NCBI RefSeq assembly: GCF_002213415.1 | Contig: NZ_NJGU01000004.1 | Span: 1-64,000, forward strand | Source of the DNA: Herbaspirillum robiniae | GTDB taxonomy: Bacteria; Pseudomonadota; Gammaproteobacteria; Burkholderiales; Burkholderiaceae_D | Reading direction: 5' to 3' | DNA: 64,000 nucleotides | In this document: positions 1-6,481 of the stretch, in pieces | Layout: each line of letters opens with the position of its first letter | Position numbering within the stretch: the stretch's first letter is position 1 | Notes under the pieces: model-generated | What the model saw: only the letters and a program-made list of their open reading frames with translations | What the model was told of the DNA's origin: nothing | The model's database searches: none | Position numbers and translations under genes: made by a program

Positions 1-115
1 GCTGTCGCGTCGTCGCATCAACGCCGAGCACCAGATCGAAGTCGTGGGCGAGAAGCTGCGCGCCATGATGCCGTGGATCAAGGCAAACAAGCTGGTTGAC
101 CAGACCAAGAACTAA
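1..115 (+). CDS. ilvC: Ketol-acid reductoisomerase, C-terminal end (partial)
   Basis: Only the last 37 codons and the TAA stop are in the window; the gene enters from the left edge. The visible peptide contains [17 protein letters not shown] and ends KLVDQTKN, which is the recognisable tail of class I acetohydroxy acid isomeroreductase. That cytoplasmic enzyme uses Mg2+ and NADPH to make the dihydroxy acid precursors of valine and isoleucine. A strong terminator follows 30 bases after the stop. In Burkholderiales ilvC usually lies just before psd-pssA, as here, although two extra genes intervene. Confidence 0.93.
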   Translation, partial: LSRRRINAEHQIEVVGEKLRAMMPWIKANKLVDQTKN

Positions 116-144
116 GATTGTTCTTGTTGCATCGCTGGTACGGA

Positions 145-172
145 AAAGGACGCTTCGGCGTCCTTTTTCTTT
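145..172 (+). terminator. Rho-independent terminator of ilvC
   Basis: A 9-bp stem AAAGGACGC / GCGTCCTTT closes a TTCG tetraloop and runs straight into a T-rich tract. It lies 30 bases after the ilvC stop. Confidence 0.9.
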
Positions 173-578
173 TGCACCGGAACGGCTGAAAGGCGTGGGG
201 AAAAACACCGGATTCCGACCTGCACTGCAACGACACTCGATGGGTGATCTCGAGCAGCCGGGGATGCAAGTTCTCTCCTGTGCGTCACCATGGCGCAGGC
301 CGGGATTCAGCGGCTTTCTCCGCATCTCCCAGGCCGCGGATCAATCGTCACGATGCCACGTTTCCCTCGGGATGCCGGACAATGAGAAGCTGCCTGATCT
401 GCCGCGCATAGCACGTGGCAGCATCCGTCGCGAACAGACCCGGGATTTGTATCCACCGTAACCGCTTGTTGCACTTGGGGAAGAACCAAACGCCCCGGCT
501 TCCCGTCGAAGTGCCGGGATCCGAGATTCCGCAGCGCCTCACCGGCGCCTCTCTACGACACCAGAAAAAGAGGACAAC
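173..578. other. Intergenic region between ilvC and the SIMPL gene
   Basis: About 400 bases follow the ilvC terminator without a believable gene. The open frames crossing it on both strands (for example 96-461 plus and 348-1145 minus) have no recognisable domain and no good ribosome binding site. The last 20 bases hold the AGAGGA ribosome binding site of the next gene. I see no tRNA, repeat or clear promoter. Confidence 0.6.
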
Positions 579-1349
579 ATGACACCTTCCCGCAAACTGA
601 TGCTCGGCGCAGCCCTCGCTGCCGCCTGTATTGCCGCCCAGGCCCAGTCCGTGCAAACCACCGGCACCACCGTGGTGGTGCCCGCCACCGGCGAGCTGAG
701 CGTGCCCAATGACCAGGCGCGCGTGACGCTGCAGGTCGAGGAGCAGGACAAGGACAAGACCGCCGCCGCCTCGCGCGTGAACCTGAAGATGAAGCAGGGT
801 ATCGATGCCCTGAAGCGCCAGGATCCGCAGGCCACGCTGAAAAGCTATGGCTATTACACCTATGCCATCTACGCCGAGCCCCAGCCGGTGACGGCGCAGC
901 AGCCGCGCCAACCGGCCAAGGCGCGCCCGATCGTGGGCTGGCGCGTCGGCCAATACCTCGACATGACCACCCAGAACCTGGCGCAGTTGCCCAAGACGGT
1001 GTCGTCGGCGCAGAGCCTGCTGAGCCTGAACGGCCTGCAATTCGGCTTGAGCCCGGCCGCCACCAAGAAGCTCGACGCCGCCCTGTTCGACGCCACCTAC
1101 AAGAATCTTGAGGAGCGCGTGGGCTTCATCTCTGCCTCGATGCATCGCTCGCCGGCGGACGCCGTGCTTGAGACCGTCGATTTCGAAGGCTCCGGCAACT
1201 ATGCCGCCCCCGCCGCGGCGCCCATGGCCAAGATGGCAATGATGCGCTCGGACATGGCGCAGGAAGCCGCTTCGGTGGCCGAGCCGAGCTTCGAGCCGGG
1301 CGAGTCGACCGTGAGCATGCGCCTGGTCGGCAAGGTTCGCTTCAAGTAG
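579..1349 (+). CDS. SIMPL-domain (DUF541) periplasmic protein
   Basis: The 256-residue product has a clear signal peptide: charged N-terminus, Ala-rich core and an AQA cleavage site after about residue 22. The mature part matches the SIMPL/DUF541 family (E. coli YggE type): an opening VVVPATGELSVPNDQARVTL strand, a central Tyr-rich KSYGYYTYAIY segment, and a closing VSMRLVGKVRFK strand. Family members are periplasmic or outer-membrane-associated and have been linked to lowering oxidative stress, but their biochemical activity is unknown. A Met/Ala-rich stretch at about residues 208-233 is atypical and probably a flexible linker. The start is fixed by AGAGGA about 8 bases upstream. It appears to be a single-gene unit. 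Confidence 0.8.
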   Translation: MTPSRKLMLGAALAAACIAAQAQSVQTTGTTVVVPATGELSVPNDQARVTLQVEEQDKDKTAAASRVNLKMKQGIDALKRQDPQATLKSYGYYTYAIYAEPQPVTAQQPRQPAKARPIVGWRVGQYLDMTTQNLAQLPKTVSSAQSLLSLNGLQFGLSPAATKKLDAALFDATYKNLEERVGFISASMHRSPADAVLETVDFEGSGNYAAPAAAPMAKMAMMRSDMAQEAASVAEPSFEPGESTVSMRLVGKVRFK

Positions 1350-1360
1350 GTCTTGGCGAC

Positions 1361-1376
1361 CCTGACAACTGTCAGG
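1361..1376. repeat. Perfect palindromic hairpin after the SIMPL gene
   Basis: CCTGACAACTGTCAGG is a 7-bp inverted repeat with a 2-base centre, 11 bases after the stop codon. No T-tract follows directly, so it is either a 3' stabilising hairpin or a protein-binding palindrome. Confidence 0.5.
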
Positions 1377-1407
1377 AAATGAAAGCGCCCTGAGGGCGAG
1401 AGGGAAG

Positions 1408-1432
1408 GGAGGCTATAATCGGCCTCCTTTTT
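1408..1432 (+). terminator. Hairpin with T-tract; its loop contains a consensus -10 box
   Basis: GGAGGC and GCCTCC form a 6-bp stem followed by five T, which looks like a short intrinsic terminator for the SIMPL gene. The loop contains TATAAT (1414-1419), a perfect -10 hexamer, only 30 bases before the next start codon. No convincing -35 box is seen 16-18 bases upstream. Terminator, promoter or both are possible. Confidence 0.5.
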
Positions 1433-1448
1433 CGTTTTCGGGGCCGTC

Positions 1449-1961
1449 ATGCGGGCAATGAAGAACATCATCGTATCCCTGGCCGCCGGCCTGCTGTCGA
1501 TCAACCTGGCGCACGCCGACATCTGCGCCGACATGCGCGCCATCAACACGCAGGCGCAGACCCATTTCGACGGCTGGAAGAAGGACCGCAACGACAAGGT
1601 CTACGGTTCCAACTTCATGCTGGACGGCGCCGAAAGCTGCACGATCAGCGGCAACTCCGACGGCTACGCTTGCGTCTGGAAGTTCGCCACGCCGGCCGAC
1701 CTCGGCCGCGCCTATCAGAAGATGGTCGGCGAGATCAAGGCTTGCGCCCCGCTGGAGAAGGAAGCCCCCGGCATCGTCAACGACAAGCCCGAGGACAAGA
1801 GCCAGGGCAACCTGCGCCGCGAACTCGAGGTGACCGGGTTCGACTACGCCGATGCGCAGGCGCTGGTGATGATCGGCAGCATGCAGCTGACCGGCGCCAA
1901 GGCCGGGCTCTCGCGCAATGAGCTGAAGTTCTCGTTCATCAAGTCGTTCGGCCGCAACTGA
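1449..1961 (+). CDS. Secreted protein of unknown function with four cysteines
   Basis: I do not recognise this 170-residue protein. It starts MRAMKNIIVSLAAGLLSINLAHA, a classical Sec signal peptide with cleavage after AHA (residue 23), so the product should be periplasmic. The mature part has four cysteines (about residues 26, 64, 75 and 99), consistent with two disulfide bonds. It is a mixed charged protein without repeats or further membrane segments. A second ATG three codons downstream (1458) would give an equally good signal peptide. It is preceded by an unusual hairpin containing a -10-like sequence and followed by about 270 bases before psd. Confidence 0.7.
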   Translation: MRAMKNIIVSLAAGLLSINLAHADICADMRAINTQAQTHFDGWKKDRNDKVYGSNFMLDGAESCTISGNSDGYACVWKFATPADLGRAYQKMVGEIKACAPLEKEAPGIVNDKPEDKSQGNLRRELEVTGFDYADAQALVMIGSMQLTGAKAGLSRNELKFSFIKSFGRN

Positions 1962-2157
1962 GCGGGGCCGGCGCTGCCATCGGCGGCGGCTTTCGCCAGG
2001 CGGCCGGGCGCGCCGCAAACCGCCTGAAATACCCCGGAAAAGGTGGCAAAGGCGTCGCAATGACGGCTTGCCGCATGCTTATCGGGGCGATTCGGCCCGC
2101 ACAATCGTAAATTCCCCTGCAAAAGCCCTTCGCAGCGCAGTACAGCGCCGCATTTCA

Positions 2158-2185
2158 TTGCATTTGGCGGGCGCTGGACTAGAAT
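2158..2185 (+). promoter_or_regulatory. Candidate promoter for psd-pssA
   Basis: TAGAAT (2180-2185) matches the sigma-70 -10 box in five of six positions. The only -35-like sequence at suitable spacing (16 bases) is the weak TTGCAT. It lies about 45 bases before the psd start. This is an inference from sequence only. Confidence 0.35.
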
Positions 2186-2230
2186 AGGCACGCTTTTACT
2201 TTCGAATATTCCGCGATCATTGGAGCAACA

Positions 2231-2875
2231 TTGAACAATAACCACTATCCCCATCCCATTATCGCCCGTGAAGGCTGGCCGTTCCTGACGATCGCCGTGG
2301 TCGTCGCGCTGCTGGTCACCATGCTGTTTGGCAGCTGGTCCATTCCCTTCTGGATCATCGCGCTGTTCGTGCTGCAGTTCTTCCGCGATCCGCCGCGCGT
2401 GATCCCGCAGCAGGCCAACGCAGTGCTGTCGCCGGCGGATGGCCGCATCGTGGTGGTGGCGCGCGCGCATGATCCCTATACCGATCGCGAGGCGCTGAAG
2501 ATCAGCGTGTTCATGAACGTGTTCAACGTGCACTCCAACCGCGCGCCGGTGGATGGCAAGATCGAAACCGTGCAGTACTTCCCCGGCAAGTTCGTCAACG
2601 CCGACCTGGACAAGGCTTCGCTGGAAAACGAGCGCAACGCGCTGGCCATCACCACCACTTCCGGCCAGAGCGTCACCTGCGTGCAGGTGGCCGGCCTGAT
2701 CGCCCGCCGCATCCTGTGCTACGTCAAGGCCGGCGATACGCTGGCGCGCGGTCAGCGCTACGGTTTCATCCGTTTCGGTTCGCGTGTGGACGTGTACCTG
2801 CCGCTGACGGCGACCCCCAAGGTCACCGTGGGCGAAAAGGTCTCGGCGACGGAAACCATTCTGGCCGAACTCTGA
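2231..2875 (+). CDS. psd: Phosphatidylserine decarboxylase proenzyme
   Basis: This 214-residue protein is the short form of phosphatidylserine decarboxylase, the membrane enzyme that makes phosphatidylethanolamine. An N-terminal hydrophobic hairpin (about residues 15-50) anchors it. The catalytic part follows with LSPADGRIV (66-74), [17 protein letters not shown] (93-109) and the FGSR motif. Gly183-Ser184 in that motif is the expected autocleavage site that yields the pyruvoyl alpha subunit. The start codon is TTG, chosen because GGAG lies 8 bases upstream and no ATG fits. pssA follows 69 bases downstream, so substrate-making and substrate-using enzymes are encoded together. Confidence 0.95.
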   Translation: MNNNHYPHPIIAREGWPFLTIAVVVALLVTMLFGSWSIPFWIIALFVLQFFRDPPRVIPQQANAVLSPADGRIVVVARAHDPYTDREALKISVFMNVFNVHSNRAPVDGKIETVQYFPGKFVNADLDKASLENERNALAITTTSGQSVTCVQVAGLIARRILCYVKAGDTLARGQRYGFIRFGSRVDVYLPLTATPKVTVGEKVSATETILAEL

Positions 2876-2944
2876 TCACACCGGAAGCGGGCGTCGCGGC
2901 GCGACGCCCATCGGATCTACCGCAATATCAAACAATAAACATCG

Positions 2945-3808
2945 ATGGCAACTTTCCGACGACGCAAAGCCAAAGGCGGCATTCCCTTCCCGAAATCCCT
3001 GCGCGGGCCCAAGGCCTATTCTGCGCAGCTGGATGAGTCCGGGCAGGGCGTGGCGCGCCGCCGGTCGCGCGGCATCTACCTGTTGCCCAACGCGTTCACC
3101 ACCGCCGCGCTGTTCTGCGGTTTCTACGCCATCGTGATGGCGATGAACCTGAAGTTCGACTACGCCTCCATCGCCATCTTCGTGGCCATGGTGCTGGACA
3201 GCCTGGACGGCCGCGTGGCGCGCATGACCAATACCCAGAGCGAGTTCGGGGCGCAGTACGACAGCCTGTCCGACATGGTGTCCTTCGGCGCCGCGCCGGC
3301 GCTGGTGGTGTACGAGTGGTCGCTGCGCGGCATGGGCAAGCTGGGCTGGCTGGCGGCCTTCGTCTACTGCGTCGGCGGCGCGCTGCGCCTGGCGCGCTTC
3401 AACACCAATATCGCCGTGGTCGACAAGCGCTACTTCCAGGGCCTGCCCAGCCCGGCGGCGGCGGCGCTGGTGGCGGGCTTCGTCTGGCTGATGGACGACC
3501 TGCGCTTCGCCGGCACCGACCTCAGCTGGGCCGCCTGGGTGATTACGCTGTACGCGGGCGTGACCATGGTGACCAATGTGCCGTTCTACAGTTTCAAGGA
3601 CGTCAATTTCCGCAAGCCGGTGCCGTTCATCGCGGCGCTGCTGGTGGTGGTCCTGCTGGTGGTGATCTCCAGCGATCCGTCCAAGGTGCTGTTCGGCCTG
3701 TTCGTGCTGTATGGACTGTCGGGTTACGCGGTGTATGCCTGGCGCCGCGTCAAGGGCAAGCCGGTGAGCATTGTGCAGACCGAGGATGAGCACGGCGACG
3801 GCCATTGA
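2945..3808 (+). CDS. pssA: CDP-diacylglycerol-serine O-phosphatidyltransferase
   Basis: This 287-residue integral membrane enzyme transfers phosphatidyl from CDP-diacylglycerol to serine. The CDP-alcohol phosphotransferase signature is complete: Asp85, Asp88-Gly89, Ala92-Arg93, Gly102, Asp106 and Asp110, within DSLDGRVARMT...EFGAQYDSLSD. The basic cytosolic N-terminus (1-45) is followed by about seven hydrophobic segments, the last ending near residue 270. It belongs to the membrane (type II) phosphatidylserine synthases, not to the E. coli PLD-like enzyme. It sits directly after psd and probably shares its transcript. The intrinsic terminator at 3866 probably ends that transcript. Confidence 0.95.
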   Translation: MATFRRRKAKGGIPFPKSLRGPKAYSAQLDESGQGVARRRSRGIYLLPNAFTTAALFCGFYAIVMAMNLKFDYASIAIFVAMVLDSLDGRVARMTNTQSEFGAQYDSLSDMVSFGAAPALVVYEWSLRGMGKLGWLAAFVYCVGGALRLARFNTNIAVVDKRYFQGLPSPAAAALVAGFVWLMDDLRFAGTDLSWAAWVITLYAGVTMVTNVPFYSFKDVNFRKPVPFIAALLVVVLLVVISSDPSKVLFGLFVLYGLSGYAVYAWRRVKGKPVSIVQTEDEHGDGH

Positions 3809-3865
3809 TCCGAGACCGGACGGGGCTCAAAGAACTGACAAAATCCTGACCCTACGCTGACAATA

Positions 3866-3889
3866 CGCCCGCCTTGCGGGCGTTTTTGT
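3866..3889 (+). terminator. Rho-independent terminator after pssA
   Basis: CGCCCGC / GCGGGCG form a 7-bp stem around a CTT loop, followed by TTTTTGTTT. It lies 57 bases after the pssA stop. Confidence 0.88.
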
Positions 3890-3939
3890 TTGCAGGCAAC
3901 GGCGTAGGCCGGCAAAGGGGAAAACAAGCGCAAAACGCC

Positions 3940-3968
3940 TTGTTGAGCCGGGAATTTTTTCCTAGACT
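3940..3968 (+). promoter_or_regulatory. Candidate promoter of the first MAIDTS paralogue
   Basis: TTGTTG, 17 bases, TAGACT. The same arrangement with identical 17-base spacing (TTGTTG-N17-TAGGCT) lies upstream of the second paralogue at 4657-4685, and the surrounding TTTTCCTAGACTTT / TTTTCTAGGCTTT is also conserved. Duplication together with the gene supports a regulatory role. Confidence 0.5.
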
Positions 3969-4016
3969 TTCGACTGGAAGCTCTTCATTTTCCGGGCCGA
4001 CCCTCCGGCGATTCAC

Positions 4017-4562
4017 ATGGCTATCGACACCTCGCTCAACTCGTCCAATTCGCTCGGCAATACGGCGGCCTACGGCAGCGGCTACGATGCCTCGTCGGGT
4101 CTTGCAGCCCAACCCGCGGCCTCGCAGCAGGTCAGCGGTTCGGGCGGCGTGGTGGCCTCGGCCGACAATCCCGTGGCCGTCGAAGAGGCGGTGCAGCTGG
4201 CGTCGAACGAGTCGGTCATCGTCAGTCTCGGCAACACCATCGGCACGGCCGGCGGCCTGACCTACAACGCCGTGGGCGTTTTCGATTCCATCGTCGACGC
4301 CGGCACGGCCAGCACTACCTCCACCGACATCACCCAGGACCAGGCTACGCAGTCGCTCTACCAGGGCATCCTGGTCAGCATCACTTCCGACCCGACCACG
4401 GCCGGCATCTACAACGGCGCCGGCGAATTCACCGGGCTCGACAGCGGCCTTAGCGCACAGCTTTCTTCCCTGCTCAAGTCCGATCCCGGCCTGACCGACA
4501 CCATCGTCGGCGACGTCGCCACGCAAGGCATCGTCGGCGCGCTGTTCTCCACCACCGCCTGA
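4017..4562 (+). CDS. Acidic MAIDTS-family protein of unknown function, paralogue 1
   Basis: I do not recognise a known domain in this 181-residue protein. It is Ser/Thr/Gly/Ala/Asn-rich and acidic. Apart from one Lys near residue 153 it has no basic residue, and it has no Cys, His or Trp. It has no signal peptide or membrane segment. It is a paralogue of the next gene: both begin MAIDTS, share a central VSL(G/S)N...LTYNA(V/S)G block, and end with a conserved C-terminal module of about 65 residues (Y(Q/A)G(I/V)L ... L(T/A)DTI..D(V/I)..QG(I/V)(V/T)GAL.S.TA). The composition resembles proteins exported by type I secretion or surface and matrix proteins, but this is inference; no secretion genes are adjacent. 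Confidence 0.65.
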   Translation: MAIDTSLNSSNSLGNTAAYGSGYDASSGLAAQPAASQQVSGSGGVVASADNPVAVEEAVQLASNESVIVSLGNTIGTAGGLTYNAVGVFDSIVDAGTASTTSTDITQDQATQSLYQGILVSITSDPTTAGIYNGAGEFTGLDSGLSAQLSSLLKSDPGLTDTIVGDVATQGIVGALFSTTA

Positions 4563-4656
4563 GTCTGCCGTAGTCATACGGGCCGGCGGCCTGTCAGACA
4601 ATCTCTCTTTTTGCACGTTTGTAGCATTTGCTTACGCAAACCGCGTCCGGCTCAGC

Positions 4657-4685
4657 TTGTTGCGGTGCGCGATCTTTTCTAGGCT
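4657..4685 (+). promoter_or_regulatory. Candidate promoter of the second MAIDTS paralogue
   Basis: TTGTTG, 17 bases, TAGGCT, matching the element at 3940-3968 in both boxes and spacing. It lies about 90 bases before the start codon, leaving a longer leader than for the first paralogue. Confidence 0.5.
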
Positions 4686-4774
4686 TTGATCAAGAGTGTG
4701 CGAAAGGCCGGCGATGAGCTTCATGCCGCCGCCCGCAGCGCCGCCGACATCCACGAACTGTTGAGGTCCTGATC

Positions 4775-5596
4775 ATGGCTATCGATACAAGCAACAACCT
4801 GAACGCGCTGACGTCCGCCTATCTCACCGCGACCGCAGTGAACTCTGCCGTCGCGGCTACCAGCACGGCGAACAATCCTTCTTCCACCTCAGTCAACCAG
4901 GCCGCGCTGCAGAACGCCGTCAATTTGGCCGCCGACGCCTCGGTCGTGGTGTCGCTGTCCAACGCCAACCTGCTGGCGCAGCAACCGCTGACCTACAACG
5001 CATCAGGACTGTTGAATCCGGCCGGCCTGCTCAATACGGCCGTGGCGCTCAATACCGCCAACACCGTGGCCCAGACCATCGCCACCAGCCAGGCGCAGGC
5101 CGCACAGGCGGCGGCTCAGCAGGCGGCCGAAGACCAGGCGGCGCAAGAGGCCTCCGATGCGCAGGCCGCACAGGAAGCCGCGGATGCACAAGCCGCCCAG
5201 GACGCCGCAGATGCGCAAGCCGCCCAGGACGCCGCAGATGCGCAAGCCGCCCAGGATACGGCCGACGCCCAGGCAGCACAGGACGCCGCCGATGCTCAGG
5301 CTGCCACCGAGGCGGCGCAGTCCGGCAACACCACCGCTACCACGGCCGCCAACGCGGGCCTGAACGCCAATGAGGCTTCCGGCGTGTTCTACGCCGGCGT
5401 GCTGTCGGGCCTGGCGGCGGCGCCATCGTCCACGGCCAGCCTGTATGACGTCAGCGGCGGCTATGCCGGCATCGATACCACTTACGCCTTGCAACTGGCG
5501 CAGGTGCTGCAGGCCAACCCCGACCTGGCCGATACCATCAGCCGCGACATCTCTGCCCAGGGCGTGACGGGGGCGTTGCTGTCGGTGACGGCCTGA
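4775..5596 (+). CDS. MAIDTS-family protein with Ala/Gln/Asp 9-residue repeats, paralogue 2
   Basis: This 273-residue protein is related end to end to the preceding gene but carries an insertion of roughly 100 residues in its middle. The insertion includes six tandem 9-residue units of the type DAADAQAAQ (residues 125-178), preceded by looser Ala/Gln-rich sequence, and would probably form a long helix or coiled coil. The whole protein contains a single Arg and no Lys, Cys or Trp. It has no signal peptide. The C-terminal module (from about residue 204, YAGVLSGLAAAP, to the end GALLSVTA) is shared with paralogue 1. The repeat may vary in copy number between strains. Function unknown; a secreted or structural role is only a guess. 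Confidence 0.65.
   Translation: MAIDTSNNLNALTSAYLTATAVNSAVAATSTANNPSSTSVNQAALQNAVNLAADASVVVSLSNANLLAQQPLTYNASGLLNPAGLLNTAVALNTANTVAQTIATSQAQAAQAAAQQAAEDQAAQEASDAQAAQEAADAQAAQDAADAQAAQDAADAQAAQDTADAQAAQDAADAQAATEAAQSGNTTATTAANAGLNANEASGVFYAGVLSGLAAAPSSTASLYDVSGGYAGIDTTYALQLAQVLQANPDLADTISRDISAQGVTGALLSVTA
5147..5308 (+). repeat. Six tandem 27-bp coding repeats
   Basis: Six in-frame 27-base units encode (E/D)A(S/A)DAQAAQ-type 9-mers. Units three and four (5201-5227 and 5228-5254) are identical at DNA level, which suggests recent duplication. The others have diverged mainly at synonymous sites. Confidence 0.9.
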
Positions 5597-5768
5597 TCGA
5601 TAGCGTGATATGGATTGGGTGAGTTCGCGGGAGCGCGTTCTGCGCTTTTGGTGGTACACCACCGCATGATGAAGGCAGCGAGATTCCGGCTTGCCTGGGA
5701 CAAGAGTCGCTGAAGCCAAAGAGGAGCGCCGCGCGGAAGAGCTCCGTGCGGCCGCGTGGCGGAGGACT

Positions 5769-6476
5769 TCAGCCCGCGATCAATTCCGCCAGGCTGCGCC
5801 GCAGGTGTTCATCCTGCGCGCTGCGTTCGCTGACCCGATGGTCGATCCCGGGCAGGTCGACGATGCGGCATGCCGATGCCGCATGCGCGTTTTCCCTGAT
5901 CAGGTCGGCGACTTCCGCCGGAATCACCTTGTCTTCCAGCGCGCGCACGAGCGTGATGCGGCCGGGATATTGCCGGATCATCCGCAACGATTCGGCGTCG
6001 CGCCAGCTGCCAGGCCTGCGCAGCGCCGCGCTGAAGTCCGGGCCGAAGGGCAGTGCGAAGGCCGCGCCGTCGTAGACGGCACCGACGATGGTCACCACAT
6101 GTCCGATCCGGTTGCCTGGGCGGCAGGCCAGCCGCATCGCGATTTCCCCGCTCATGCTCACGCCCACCACGGTGCGCGCGGCGCCATCGTCGCAGAGACG
6201 ATCGAGTGCCGCCTGCGCTTCGTCCAGGCGTTTGGCGAGGGAGTTGGGCAACAGCGCGCTGCTGTCGCCATGGCCGGAGAAGTCGATCGCGGCGCTGGCA
6301 TGGCCGTGCTGCGCCAGCGTCTCGCGCAGCGGCCACTGGCGCTGGCGCGTGCTCTGGCCGGCGCCGTGCAGGAACAGCGTGGAGACGGCGCCGCAACCGG
6401 GCGCGGTGATGAGGTCGCAGGCCAGCGTTTCCGCGCCGGCCTGCAGCGCCGAGTCAGTGCGCGTCGGGGCGGGCAT
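5769..6476 (-). CDS. Alpha/beta-fold hydrolase
   Basis: This 235-residue protein has a serine-hydrolase layout: LFLHGAG oxyanion motif (34-40), IDFSGHGDS (64-72), the nucleophile elbow GVSMSG with Ser107, a late Asp in RALEDKVIP, and the His in GIDHRVSE. No signal peptide is present, so it should be cytoplasmic. The substrate cannot be told from sequence. The start MPAPTR is chosen because it lies 5 bases after the stop of the diguanylate cyclase gene; the two are almost certainly cotranscribed and perhaps translationally coupled. The frame stays open far upstream, but that part is a shadow of the cyclase gene. Confidence 0.8.
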   Translation of the reverse strand: MPAPTRTDSALQAGAETLACDLITAPGCGAVSTLFLHGAGQSTRQRQWPLRETLAQHGHASAAIDFSGHGDSSALLPNSLAKRLDEAQAALDRLCDDGAARTVVGVSMSGEIAMRLACRPGNRIGHVVTIVGAVYDGAAFALPFGPDFSAALRRPGSWRDAESLRMIRQYPGRITLVRALEDKVIPAEVADLIRENAHAASACRIVDLPGIDHRVSERSAQDEHLRRSLAELIAG

Positions 6477-6481
6477 GCGCG

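Noticed and set aside
96..461. Small plus-strand frame after ilvC
   Set aside because: It begins inside ilvC, runs through the ilvC terminator and has no ribosome binding site or recognisable domain.
5147..5308. CRISPR-like array
   Set aside because: The 27-bp units are contiguous, without spacers, and in frame with a coding sequence.
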